Below are positions 22,245 to 30,333 of a stretch of 40,897 bases of DNA, one piece after another. A program made the translations under genes and the position numbers. Within the stretch, counting starts at the first letter, position 1. Each line of letters opens with the position of its first letter. The stretch lies in the NCBI GenBank assembly GCA_903835385.1, contig CAILMQ010000054.1, positions 1 to 40,897 on the forward strand, written 5' to 3'. The DNA is from an uncultured Microcaldota archaeon (lineage in GTDB: Archaea > Micrarchaeota > Micrarchaeia > Anstonellales > Bilamarchaeaceae). A model generated the notes under the pieces. It saw nothing but the letters and a program-made list of their open reading frames with translations. It ran no database searches and had not been told where the DNA came from.

Positions 22245-22995
22245 AGAAGAGGCGATGAGGCCCAAGAAATCCCTGGGCCAGAACTTCCTAATCGACCAGA
22301 ACATACTGCGCAAGGAGGCGAAGCTGCTCGACCCGCAGGGCAAGACGGTTCTGGAAATCGGCCCGGGTGACGGCAGGCTGAGCGAAAAAATACTCGAGCT
22401 CGGGCCGGACAGATTGTTCGCAATAGAAAAGGACAAAAGGATGTGCGAGCTTTTGGGCGAAAAATTCAAAGGCAGCAATGTCACGCTGATTGAAGGCGAC
22501 GTGCTCGAACTCGAGCTTCCGGAAGCTGACGTCGTCGCAGGGAACATCCCATATTACATCACGTCGCAGATTATTTTCAAAATCGCGAGAATGAAATACG
22601 AGCGCGCGGTCCTCATTGTCCAGAAGGAGTTCGCGCAAAAGATGGCAGCCAAATCGAAAGACAAAAATTACGGCCGCCTGTCCGTCACCGCGCAGCTCGC
22701 GTTTGACGTTGAAGTCGTGCAGCTCGTGCCGCGCCACCTTTTCCGTCCGGTCCCGAAGGTGGATTCCGCAATGATAATCCTGAAGCCGACCGGAAAAACA
22801 CTCACGCAGTTCCAGGAGAACGTAATCCGCTGCCTTTTCACGCACAAGAACAAGACAGTGCGCAACGCGCTGCTCGATTCAAAGATGTTTGATAAAGAGG
22901 AGGCGGGCGAAGAAAAGCTCGGTGCGTTCGCGAAACGCAAGGTCCGCACGCTCGCAAAGGAGGAAGTGCTGGAGATAGCGGGACTGCTCCAGTGA
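22234..22995 (+). CDS. rsmA: 16S rRNA dimethyladenosine transferase KsgA/RsmA
   Basis: The 253-aa protein shows KKSLGQNFLIDQNILRK, SAM motif I (VLEIGPGDGRLSEKIL), acidic motif II (FAIEKDK), and catalytic motif IV NIPYYITS, then HLFRPVPKVDSAMI. It dimethylates two adenines in helix 45 of 16S rRNA late in small-subunit assembly. GAGG precedes ATG 22234; ATG 22255 is possible but too close to its GAGG. Confidence 0.95.
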   Translation: MFSEEEAMRPKKSLGQNFLIDQNILRKEAKLLDPQGKTVLEIGPGDGRLSEKILELGPDRLFAIEKDKRMCELLGEKFKGSNVTLIEGDVLELELPEADVVAGNIPYYITSQIIFKIARMKYERAVLIVQKEFAQKMAAKSKDKNYGRLSVTAQLAFDVEVVQLVPRHLFRPVPKVDSAMIILKPTGKTLTQFQENVIRCLFTHKNKTVRNALLDSKMFDKEEAGEEKLGAFAKRKVRTLAKEEVLEIAGLLQ

Positions 22996-22997
22996 GA

Positions 22998-24113
22998 TCA
23001 GTTTTCCACGGGGGCGCTTTTAGCTGGTTTGTCGCCTTTAGCCAGCTTGCCGCTTTTGCCTGCCTCGCATTCCGAAGCGGCGTGGATATGCCCGTTCATC
23101 ATGGACGCCAGCTCCATGTAGGCGGTGAACGAAGGCGCGGCAGGGTCTTCAATGCGCATCACCGAAGCTGCCAGCCTGGCATGGCGTTCTGGGATGGTCA
23201 GGCCATCCACGACCTCCATTTCGGCATTCTCCCTGACGCTCACCAGCCCGCTGCCGGACCCGAAAACCTTGCTTGCACGCCTCTCGTCTTCCTGCGCATC
23301 GGACAGTGCCCAGAGCGACATGGCCTGGTGAAGCTTGTGGCCGACCTGCATGGACCTGAGCCCGCACTCGTCATCTGATATAAGCTTGTGGTTCGCCAGG
23401 TCCGTCATCAAGCTCCCGGCATGCCGGTATGCGTTATACAGCATGTTGAACGAAAGGAGCGCGTCGTTGTCCAGCACCTCGAACGAAATGGGCGGGCATT
23501 GCAAAAAGAACTTGGTCGGCTCGGGAATCAGCGACACTATCTTGGGGCTCGGAACTTCAGGTATGGCAATTACCGGTATGGCTATGAGCGGCATCAGCAC
23601 GATTGGCCCTGCCCCGGGAAGCATCCTATTGAGCGGAAGTATGATGCATGTGCATACTGAAAAGTAGCACTCCACTCCGAGCGTCCTGAGTACTGATATG
23701 GCAAGCGTGGTGAGATCGGTCGATTCCACCTGCCTTGCCATGCCTTCGTTGAATTGCACGGCACCGACCGATGCCACTTCCCCTGCGGTTTCCGGATAGT
23801 GCTTCCGCCAGCTGCCTTCCGGCGAATCGTTTAGGATGAACGGAACTTCGAGCTTGGACCTGAACCGGAAGCCTTCAGGGAGTTTGTCCTGCGGCAATAG
23901 GGTACGGATGGTGGTTTCTACTTTGTCCTTTTTGGAGGAGCCTGGGGCTATCTTCTGCACATGAGCCACGATTTCCGCGAACGCAGGCCCATCGCCCGAG
24001 AACGGCCCTTCAAGCTTCAGCCTGTCTGGCCCGAGCTGCCCCCACAGCGTCCTCATGTGCTCATTCTGCGCGCCCTTTTTCCAGACGGGCAGGAAGAAAA
24101 CTGACTTTCCCAT
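22998..24113 (-). CDS. Unrecognised protein, paralogue of the next gene (second in tandem)
   Basis: This 371-aa protein and its upstream neighbour align throughout. Shared blocks are MGKSVFxxP at the start, LEGPFS, TTLAISVLRTLGVEC, FEVLDNDALLS, then RSMQVGHKL and LWALSDAQEDE. Near the C-terminus is MNGHIHAASEC, a possible metal-binding HxH...C cluster. TDLTTLAISVLRTLGVEC resembles the helix of a transglutaminase fold, but its catalytic cysteine is absent. There are no TM segments, although PLNRMLPGAGPIVLMPLIAI is hydrophobic. ATG 24113 follows GTGAT and matches the paralogue's N-terminus. Function unknown. Confidence 0.65.
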   Translation of the reverse strand: MGKSVFFLPVWKKGAQNEHMRTLWGQLGPDRLKLEGPFSGDGPAFAEIVAHVQKIAPGSSKKDKVETTIRTLLPQDKLPEGFRFRSKLEVPFILNDSPEGSWRKHYPETAGEVASVGAVQFNEGMARQVESTDLTTLAISVLRTLGVECYFSVCTCIILPLNRMLPGAGPIVLMPLIAIPVIAIPEVPSPKIVSLIPEPTKFFLQCPPISFEVLDNDALLSFNMLYNAYRHAGSLMTDLANHKLISDDECGLRSMQVGHKLHQAMSLWALSDAQEDERRASKVFGSGSGLVSVRENAEMEVVDGLTIPERHARLAASVMRIEDPAAPSFTAYMELASMMNGHIHAASECEAGKSGKLAKGDKPAKSAPVEN

Positions 24114-24137
24114 AGTTATCACATGTTACTTTGTTTT

Positions 24138-25289
24138 TCAGTCCAAACGGTCCGGCGTTTTGCCCTTTTTATCGGCCACGCATTCCGAAGCAGGATGCAG
24201 GTGCCCGTTCATCATATGCATTGGCCCGCTCACGTACTCCTCGAACTGGGGCATGCAGCATGTGTGCCTGAAGGTGGCTTGTGTAAACTCAAGGAAGCCG
24301 GCCTGCGTGACGTCCATGCTCGGGGATGCGTCCATCATGCGCCTGAGTTCCTCGCAGAGCATCACCGAGGAGGCCATCTGGATATGGCGGCGGGGGTCGG
24401 TTATTATATTCACGGCACTCCGCCCTTTTGTCTCCCTGTAGCTCCTTGGCCCGCTCTTTTCGTCCAGGCCGAAAAGCTTCCTTGCGTAAGCGGCTTCCGC
24501 CTGCGCATCGGACAATTCCCAGAGCCTCGTGCCTTCGTAAAGCATGTGGCCGATATGCATTGACCTGAGCGCTGGCTCGTCATCTGACCCAAGCTCATGC
24601 CTCGCCATGTCCGCCATCAGCGCCCTGGCATGCCTGCACGCATCACGCAGCTTGATGAGCGAGAGCAGCGCGTCGTTATCCAGCACCTCGAAGAAGGCTG
24701 GCGGGTACTTTGAAAAAAATCCCACCTGGTTGTGGAGCAGGGTCGCGAACCCGAAATCATCGCCCGCAGGCAGGATTATCATGGGCATGGTCGTGGGGAC
24801 GCCGTCCGGTTGAAACGCGCTGCAGTGGGATATTGAGAAATGGCACTCCACGCCGAGCATCCTGAGCACGGACACTGCAAGCATGGTAATCTCGGTCGGC
24901 TCTGTCGGCCTTGCCTGGAACCCCTGGAATTCCACTGCCTGGGCGGATGCCACAGCTCCGGCGTTTTCCGGATACTTCCGCCACCCGCGTTTCCTGGGGC
25001 CGTCTACTATGAACGGTATTCCAAGCAGTGACCTTTCCAAAGGCAGGGCATCCTCAGGGAGCCAGTTCTGGGGCTTGAGGCTGGCCCTGGCCGCAGCCAG
25101 CACGGTGCTTTCGCTGGCGCGGGCTATTGCCTGCACGCAGCGCGCGAGGGTCTCCACCTCGCCTCCCCTGTCCGAAAACGGGCCTTCCAGGCTGAGGCTG
25201 TAGCGTCCGAGTTCTTGTTTCAGCCTGCGCATCTGGGCGGCTGCCATCGCCTTGCCAGTATCAGGCATGAGGAATACTGACTTTCCCAT
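24138..25289 (-). CDS. Unrecognised protein, paralogue of the preceding gene (first in tandem)
   Basis: This 383-aa protein is the upstream member of the pair. It keeps the same ordered blocks: MGKSVFLMP, LEGPFSDRG, EITMLAVSVLRMLGVEC, FEVLDNDALLS, RSMHIGHML, LWELSDAQ and MNGHLHPASEC. It has an extra Cys pair (FRHTCCMP) before the C-terminal motif. TATA at 25322-25313 and ATG 25289 imply a leader of only a few nt. The 24-nt gap to the second gene suggests cotranscription. No known family recognised. Confidence 0.65.
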   Translation of the reverse strand: MGKSVFLMPDTGKAMAAAQMRRLKQELGRYSLSLEGPFSDRGGEVETLARCVQAIARASESTVLAAARASLKPQNWLPEDALPLERSLLGIPFIVDGPRKRGWRKYPENAGAVASAQAVEFQGFQARPTEPTEITMLAVSVLRMLGVECHFSISHCSAFQPDGVPTTMPMIILPAGDDFGFATLLHNQVGFFSKYPPAFFEVLDNDALLSLIKLRDACRHARALMADMARHELGSDDEPALRSMHIGHMLYEGTRLWELSDAQAEAAYARKLFGLDEKSGPRSYRETKGRSAVNIITDPRRHIQMASSVMLCEELRRMMDASPSMDVTQAGFLEFTQATFRHTCCMPQFEEYVSGPMHMMNGHLHPASECVADKKGKTPDRLD

Positions 25290-25312
25290 AAGTATTGTAT
25301 TGTTTGGAAAGT

Positions 25313-25322
25313 TATAAAAAGT
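25313..25322 (-). promoter_or_regulatory. TATA box of the paralogue pair
   Basis: TTTTTATAAC on the minus strand, about 28 bp before ATG 25289. Confidence 0.5.
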
Positions 25323-25350
25323 CGAGTAAAGTAGCGACTATTGTTATTTT

Positions 25351-25923
25351 TTATTCCGAGAACTCCTCGGCTTCGTAAACCTCGAACTCGGTTTTCCGGT
25401 CCTTCCAGGCATCAGGCGCCAGTCCCGCCTTCATGCTAAGATGCGATAGGAACTCCTCCTTTTTCGGCAGCTCCTCCCAGACCGCTGGCAGGAAAGTCGC
25501 CCTTGCCCAGCCTTGTTTTAGTATGAGGCCGTGCCTGCCTGCCACGAGCTTTTTGAGCAAATCGTCCGGGCCGCTGACCGGAAGCGGCACGGGTTTGGTG
25601 AGCACGGATATGCTTATGGTTATTTTCCCGAACTCCTGCTTCGTTAGCCCGTTGAACCTCGGGTCGTTGAACGCGGAATTGATTGCGTTGTCCGCCACGT
25701 CCATGACCAGGGGACGGTGCGCCTCGAGCGAGCCGATGCAGCCGCGCAGCTCCTTCCTGATGCGCAGCGTTACGAAGCACGCGCCGTCCTCGATGAGCCG
25801 CTTTGACGGGACTTCTGTAGGCCTGATGTCCGGCACGTCTCCCTTCTCGAGATAGTTCTTTATCGAATCGCGCGCGAGCGCGAGAAGGAATTTTTTCTCT
25901 TTTTCGTTGAGCTTTTCCGCCAT
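25351..25923 (-). CDS. AMMECR1 domain protein
   Basis: The 190-aa product matches AMMECR1: GACFVTLRIRKELRGCIGSL (the conserved LRGCIG motif), DNAINSAFNDPRFNGLTKQE, and a C-terminal region with GLILKQGWARATFLPAVWEE. Biochemical function is not settled. ATG 25923 lies 4 nt after the MEMO1 stop, so the two are cotranscribed, an association repeated across archaea. Confidence 0.93.
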   Translation of the reverse strand: MAEKLNEKEKKFLLALARDSIKNYLEKGDVPDIRPTEVPSKRLIEDGACFVTLRIRKELRGCIGSLEAHRPLVMDVADNAINSAFNDPRFNGLTKQEFGKITISISVLTKPVPLPVSGPDDLLKKLVAGRHGLILKQGWARATFLPAVWEELPKKEEFLSHLSMKAGLAPDAWKDRKTEFEVYEAEEFSE

Positions 25924-25927
25924 GGTT

Positions 25928-26731
25928 TCACTCCGCTCCTGAGAACGCGTAGCATCCGTAGCCCACGACCGCGTCCTTCGTTCCCGCCGTGTCCCCGGAG
26001 TTCCGATAATCCAGCATCTTGCCCTTCCATTTCCTTTTTTTCGCGATGTGCATGAGCGTGAGGATTCCGGTCCTGCCGCAGGCATCGCCGCTGCGCTCCA
26101 TTGTTGGGATGTCCAGGGCCGGAACCGCCTTGTTGCATATGGAATCCAATTGCTTCGCGCGCTCGTAGGGGTTGTAGTGGCTGAGGTCCGAACTGGCGAT
26201 GATTAGCGTTTCGGCGTCAACCGCCTTTTCCAGCGTTTGCGCGAGTGCGGAGGGAGACACTTCCCCGCAAAGCAGCGGGTATATGGTGAAATCCTTTTTC
26301 ATGACGCTCTGGAGGAACGGAAGCTGGACCTCGATGCAATGCTCCTGGGCATGGGCTTCTGGAATGGTTTTGATAATGTCGGTTTTCCCGATTTCCGATG
26401 CGAGCGAGCCTGCCTTCACCATGCCGAGCGGAGTCTGCCACGCGTCCGCGCCCGCCTCCGCCGCGCCCAGGAATCCGGCGTAGTGCGACGGCCCGAGTAT
26501 TATTATCCTGGACGGCTGCCTGGAGAGCCCTGCGAGCATCTTGTAGCCGAATGCGGCCACGGGACCGGAATAGACATAGCCGGCATGGGGCTCCACCAGG
26601 GCCCTGAGCCTGCCCTCAGTTTTGGCGTTGCCCGCCTTCTCCAAATAGTCCCTTATCATGCTCCTGAGCTCTTCGGGCTCGTCAGGATAGAACGCGCCGG
26701 CCACCGCGGGCCGCCTCGTATGTGCTTCCAT
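25928..26731 (-). CDS. MEMO1 family protein
   Basis: This 267-aa protein has the MEMO (dioxygenase LigB-like fold) pattern: RRPAVAGAFYPDEPEELRSM, EPHAGYVYSGPVAAFGYK, ILGPSHYAGF, AQEHCIEVQLPFLQ, IIASSDLSHYNPYERA. Conserved His/Cys residues could bind metal. ATG 26731 has GGAGAT just upstream and begins the conserved N-terminus. It forms an operon with AMMECR1. Confidence 0.94.
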   Translation of the reverse strand: MEAHTRRPAVAGAFYPDEPEELRSMIRDYLEKAGNAKTEGRLRALVEPHAGYVYSGPVAAFGYKMLAGLSRQPSRIIILGPSHYAGFLGAAEAGADAWQTPLGMVKAGSLASEIGKTDIIKTIPEAHAQEHCIEVQLPFLQSVMKKDFTIYPLLCGEVSPSALAQTLEKAVDAETLIIASSDLSHYNPYERAKQLDSICNKAVPALDIPTMERSGDACGRTGILTLMHIAKKRKWKGKMLDYRNSGDTAGTKDAVVGYGCYAFSGAE

Positions 26732-26762
26732 GCCATCTCCTTGAGAAAACAGGAGAATCATT

Positions 26763-26775
26763 GTTTTTAAATATT
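26763..26775. promoter_or_regulatory. Shared divergent TATA element (MEMO1 / small zinc protein)
   Basis: GTTTTTAAATATT is TATA-like on both strands. Predicted starts are near 26745 (minus) and 26793 (plus). Confidence 0.5.
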
Positions 26776-26806
26776 TGCTGAATAAACTGAGAAGAAGGTG
26801 ACTCCC

Positions 26807-26947
26807 ATGACAGCGTGTCCGAACTGCCACGTATACAAAGGCATATTCTCAGATATGAAACAAAACAAGGAAGGCGTGTTTGTCTGCCCTTCGAACCCGG
26901 TGCACAAGTTCAAGAGGGACAAGGACGGCAACTTCCACTCGCTCTGA
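26807..26947 (+). CDS. Small 46-aa zinc-ribbon-like protein
   Basis: The reading MTACPNCHVYKGIF, then GVFVCPSNPVHKFKRDKDGN contains CxxC followed by CPxxPxH, which could bind one zinc. GGTGA lies 5 nt before ATG 26807, and the TATA is about 40 bp upstream, so the frame is well supported despite its size. No family assigned. A hairpin follows. Confidence 0.65.
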   Translation: MTACPNCHVYKGIFSDMKQNKEGVFVCPSNPVHKFKRDKDGNFHSL

Positions 26948-26981
26948 GACATTCTGAGAAAAACACATAAGGAGAATTAGA

Positions 26982-27013
26982 GCCGGGCCCACGCTCCCGA
27001 GTGGAACCCGGCC
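26982..27013. terminator. Hairpin between convergent genes
   Basis: GCCGGG pairs with CCCGGC, with inner CCAC/GTGG around an 8-nt loop. It separates the 46-aa gene (plus) from the 120-aa gene (minus) and is probably a transcript end or barrier. The plus strand carries seven A's after it, and the minus strand is T-rich. Confidence 0.4.
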
Positions 27014-27075
27014 GACCTAAACTGGGCAAAAAAAGAGCAGCCAATATCCCGAAGAGTGGGTGGGCGGGGCCGCCT

Positions 27076-27438
27076 TTAGCAGACGGCCCATGGCGGGCAT
27101 TCCTTGACCTCCGTGCGATTGAGCAACGCGAACAAATCAACGTCCTGCGGGCGTGAGCGCGCCTCGTCATGGACAGGCGGTTTCCTCGTCCCCGGGCCGC
27201 CCCGTTCCGCAGCCAACGTGTCTATTCTCTTTTGTTGCTCCAGGACCATTGCCAGCAGCATGGATTCCGACAGTTTCATGTTTCCTGCGCGGGCGCACGC
27301 TCCTGCGTGCTCCCTGGCATAGCCGAGCAGCTTGTCAAATACGCTTTGGTAGTCCTGCTGAAGCGCTTTCCTGTATTCCATCAGGGATTCCATTTCGTCT
27401 CTTGCCGCGGCGCGGCGCTCCGATTTCTTCCTGTCCAT
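27076..27438 (-). CDS. Unrecognised 120-aa charged protein
   Basis: A basic N-terminus (MDRKKSERRAAARDEMESLM) leads into helices to about residue 75, followed by a disordered Gly/Arg/Pro segment. GGGTGAT lies 4 nt before ATG 27438. The leader is about 90 nt if the TATA at about 27561-27549 (CCTTTATAAAGCC) is used. No homologue recognised. Confidence 0.55.
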   Translation of the reverse strand: MDRKKSERRAAARDEMESLMEYRKALQQDYQSVFDKLLGYAREHAGACARAGNMKLSESMLLAMVLEQQKRIDTLAAERGGPGTRKPPVHDEARSRPQDVDLFALLNRTEVKECPPWAVC

Positions 27439-27673
27439 CCAATCACCCTCCGTTTCATGAATATGAAGAGGCCCGAATTCAAGGCCCCAACCGTTTTTTG
27501 TCAGGCAAATACGCCCAAAAGGTTCAGAACAAGACAGGTTTTCCGGGCTTTATAAAGGATTTGCAGGAGGGTGGATTTCCGCGGGAAACCCATTTCTGCG
27601 GCAACGCCATGAAAAATGCCAATAAACCATAAATAGTATAAACCTGTGCTATCTAATCATAATACGTGGAGGC
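27439..27673. promoter_or_regulatory. Divergent intergenic region
   Basis: It holds the minus promoter above and, for ATG 27674, an AT-rich TAAATAGTATAAACC near 27632-27646, about 30 bp before the start. Nothing else is recognised. Confidence 0.4.
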
Positions 27674-29032
27674 ATGAGGACCACAGTACATTCGCGCGAA
27701 CTTGCTGCCGGCATGGAAAGGCAGAGGCGAAAGGACAGAATCAGGCAGAGGAATCTGGCAAAGGGAAAACAACTGATGCTCGGTGGCGTTAACGCGGACC
27801 ATATCTACGGCGTGGACGACCAGGGCAGGCACGTGGACCTGAAAGTCACCATGGAGGACTGGAAGGTGGTGCTCGGATTCAGGAGGGAACTCGTTTCCGG
27901 AGTGGACGACACGTTCGTGGAAGGTGACCCCGTACCCAGGACCACGGTGCTGTCCACCACTGACATATACCACGCTGTCAGGGCCATGAAGCACATCCGC
28001 CAGAGGCACGCAAAGGAGCGCAGGCGCAACGAGGAACTGTGCCGGAACATAGACGAGCTCCATGGCATGCTATACGCGAGTGGCAACCTGTTCAATGACA
28101 ATCGGCTCGGCGAAATATATGACATGCTGAAGGCTTACGACGCCGAAATGTCAGAAAGCACCTCTGCCTACAAGCTGCTCGCCAGCCGGAAAATGGGGAT
28201 TGCCCTGGAGAAGCTGAAGCAGGCGATGTGGGAACGCACCGCATTCAGGAGAAGGAGCAGCATAACCCAGGCGTGCGCTCTGCTCACCGCGTTCAAGAGC
28301 AGGTACCTCTGGCGCGAGCGGCAGACTACGAGAATTGACGATTACGACCGGGTGAGGGAGGACGGCCTGCGCGCAACCAGGGACAAGCGGCTCAAAAGCG
28401 TGCTTTCCCACCTTGCAGCAAAGCTTGAAGGCCACGAAGGGCTCGGTGTCGCATGCACCCTGGTCTCGGACCGCGTGATGATAAGCGCCATGCGGGTGGC
28501 GAAGGCGAAGATAGCGACGGGAAAGCACGAGGACGCGCTGGCGATAATCATTGCCTGCGGCAAGGCACTCAAAGGCGAGTGGTTCAGGGGGCAGCTGCGG
28601 GGGGCATATAAATTTGTGGCGGAATCCAGAATAAGCGGTCCGATTGGCTGGAGGGAGGAGGCGAGGGACATGCTGGAGGGATTCGCCCGGCTTCTGGGCC
28701 AGCGGAACACCAGGTACATGCTCACGGAGCTGAGAAAAACCAAAGACGCCTACCTGGAAGGGGACGGCGGGACGCTTGCCTGGATGGAACACGGCAATGC
28801 GAAGATACGCCAGGCGCTTGCCGGAGACCCGCTCCGCAGGGCGCTCGCATGGGTGGAAGAAGTGAAAAAGGAGGCTGCGGGCACGCAACTGGAAAGCCTG
28901 TACAGGGAGCTGACCATGCAAAACAAGGACGTACCAGGAGACACGCCAGCAAGAAATGAACTTCTCAGAGAAGCCGGGCTCGCCTATGAAAAGGCGGTAA
29001 TCGCGCTCGCTAACGTCCCGCTTACTAACTAG
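27674..29032 (+). CDS. Unrecognised 452-aa helical protein
   Basis: The protein is almost entirely helical and Arg/Lys-rich. It begins MRTTVHSRELAAGMERQRRK and includes HIRQRHAKERRRNEELCRN and many RxxR pairs, suggesting nucleic-acid contact. No catalytic motif, signal or TM segment is seen. GTGGAGG lies just before ATG 27674. Its end overlaps the convergent 105-aa gene by 4 nt. Like the other orphan proteins here, it seems lineage-restricted. Confidence 0.6.
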   Translation: MRTTVHSRELAAGMERQRRKDRIRQRNLAKGKQLMLGGVNADHIYGVDDQGRHVDLKVTMEDWKVVLGFRRELVSGVDDTFVEGDPVPRTTVLSTTDIYHAVRAMKHIRQRHAKERRRNEELCRNIDELHGMLYASGNLFNDNRLGEIYDMLKAYDAEMSESTSAYKLLASRKMGIALEKLKQAMWERTAFRRRSSITQACALLTAFKSRYLWRERQTTRIDDYDRVREDGLRATRDKRLKSVLSHLAAKLEGHEGLGVACTLVSDRVMISAMRVAKAKIATGKHEDALAIIIACGKALKGEWFRGQLRGAYKFVAESRISGPIGWREEARDMLEGFARLLGQRNTRYMLTELRKTKDAYLEGDGGTLAWMEHGNAKIRQALAGDPLRRALAWVEEVKKEAAGTQLESLYRELTMQNKDVPGDTPARNELLREAGLAYEKAVIALANVPLTN

Positions 29033-29346
29033 ACGTCTACTTCACAGAGTACCCTGGTGCCTTTGAGCGCAGGGTCCAGCATCTCGTGCTCCGGGCTGAA
29101 TTTCGCGCGGACCTGCACCTTTGAGCCGGGCTCCACGCCCCGCTCGCGCAAATCCCTTGAGAGCGTGGCGTAGAATTCGGGAATCACCGTGTCGTCCGCT
29201 ATTGCACGGACGAGCTTGAGCGACACTTTCGTATCCAATTTGAGCGGCTTGAGCATGCGCTTTCCCTTGCGCTCGATTACAAGGTAGAACACCAGGCCGA
29301 CCTTCTCGCTGGCAAGGCTCCTGTTCAGGTTCCTGCGGGAAATCAT
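29029..29346 (-). CDS. Unrecognised 105-aa protein
   Basis: MISRRNLNRSLASEKVGLVF begins a small mostly beta protein ending KVQVRAKFSPEHEMLD-KGTRVLCEVDV. ATG 29346 follows a TATA-like element shared with the methyltransferase. It may be a stand-alone nucleic-acid-binding barrel, but no family is recognised. Confidence 0.5.
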   Translation of the reverse strand: MISRRNLNRSLASEKVGLVFYLVIERKGKRMLKPLKLDTKVSLKLVRAIADDTVIPEFYATLSRDLRERGVEPGSKVQVRAKFSPEHEMLDPALKGTRVLCEVDV

Positions 29347-29367
29347 GATGTTAATAGGACGGAATCG

Positions 29368-29380
29368 GTTTATGATTATT
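29368..29380. promoter_or_regulatory. Shared divergent TATA element
   Basis: GGTTTATGATTAT lies 22 bp from ATG 29346 (minus) and 20 bp from ATG 29400 (plus), giving leaderless messages both ways. Confidence 0.45.
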
Positions 29381-29399
29381 CTGGTCCCAAACAATACCC

Positions 29400-30194
29400 A
29401 TGAAAAAGACCAAATCAAGCATGTTCCACGACAGCATAGCCGAGAAATACGAGTCTGATTACAGCAGCCCGTATTGGGAACTGTACGACGAGATAACCTG
29501 GAGGATGATGAAGGAATACCTTCCCAAAAGGAAAGGCGCGGTGATTCTGGATGCTGGCGGGGGAACGGGCCATTGGTCCCGCGAACTGGCAAAACTCGGC
29601 TTCAGTGTCGTCTGCTCCGACTTGTCGGAAAAGATGCTCGAGGTCGCAAGGAAAAAAGCCAGGGAAGAGAAACTGGACAGGCGCATCGGGTTCGTGCATG
29701 CGGACATAACCGATTTGTCATGCTTTGAGGACGGATTGTTCGACATGGTCATTGCCCAGGGCGACCCGGTCGGATTTTGCGGCAACCCGGGCAAGGCCGT
29801 AAAAGAACTTTCAAGGGTGGCGAAGAAGGGCGCGTACGTTTGCGTTTCCATAGACGGGTTTTACTCGACGCTCTCGAACCTCCTGGCGGCCAAAGATTAC
29901 GAAAAGGTGAGCAGGTTCATCAAAACCCGGGTTGCGGAATTCCACGGTTCCTTTCCTGCGCATCATTTCACGGTCAGCGAATTGAAGGAATTGTTCAGGA
30001 AAAACAGGCTTGAGGTAAAAAGGATGGCCGGCAAGCCGGTCCTTTCCTTCAACATGGCGCAGGAAAGGCTCGAGAAGATGCTTTCAGACAAGAAATTCTA
30101 CAGCAAGGTTCTTGAGCTGGAATTGAAATTCAATTCCGAGCCGTCCATTGTCGGCTCAAGCAGGCATATCGAAGTGATTGGAAGGAAGAGATGA
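29400..30194 (+). CDS. Class I SAM-dependent methyltransferase
   Basis: The 264-aa protein has SAM motif I (VILDAGGGTGHWSRELAKLG), motif II (VVCSDLSEKMLEVARKKA), acidic HADITDLSCF and motif IV region (FDMVIAQGDPVGF), typical of the UbiE/small-molecule-like group. The substrate is unknown. It is probably leaderless. A 34-bp repeat (30205-30240) follows its stop. Confidence 0.88.
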   Translation: MKKTKSSMFHDSIAEKYESDYSSPYWELYDEITWRMMKEYLPKRKGAVILDAGGGTGHWSRELAKLGFSVVCSDLSEKMLEVARKKAREEKLDRRIGFVHADITDLSCFEDGLFDMVIAQGDPVGFCGNPGKAVKELSRVAKKGAYVCVSIDGFYSTLSNLLAAKDYEKVSRFIKTRVAEFHGSFPAHHFTVSELKELFRKNRLEVKRMAGKPVLSFNMAQERLEKMLSDKKFYSKVLELELKFNSEPSIVGSSRHIEVIGRKR

Positions 30195-30204
30195 CAGTGG
30201 GAAG

Positions 30205-30240
30205 ACTTATGAAAATCAGGGCCGCCCTGGAAACCGAAGG
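30205..30240. repeat. Dispersed 34-36 bp repeat, copy 1 (with 31449-31482)
   Basis: ACTTATGA, a short spacer, then 23 nt that match 31460-31482 at 22 positions (AGGGCC, CCCTGG, AAACCGAAGG blocks). The AGGG/CCCT arms form a hairpin with a 3-nt loop in both copies. Confidence 0.6.
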
Positions 30241-30290
30241 GGATAATTGCTATACCCGGCATTCCGCTTTCATTTAAAATCTTTATCAGC

Positions 30291-30305
30291 ATATCTTTAT
30301 AATAA
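30291..30305 (+). promoter_or_regulatory. TATA box of the 324-aa nucleotidyltransferase
   Basis: CTTTATAATAAAAAT centres near 30298. The predicted start is about 30323, roughly 10 nt before ATG 30334. Confidence 0.5.
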
Positions 30306-30333
30306 AAATAACCTAGTTGGGCGGGCGCATGCG

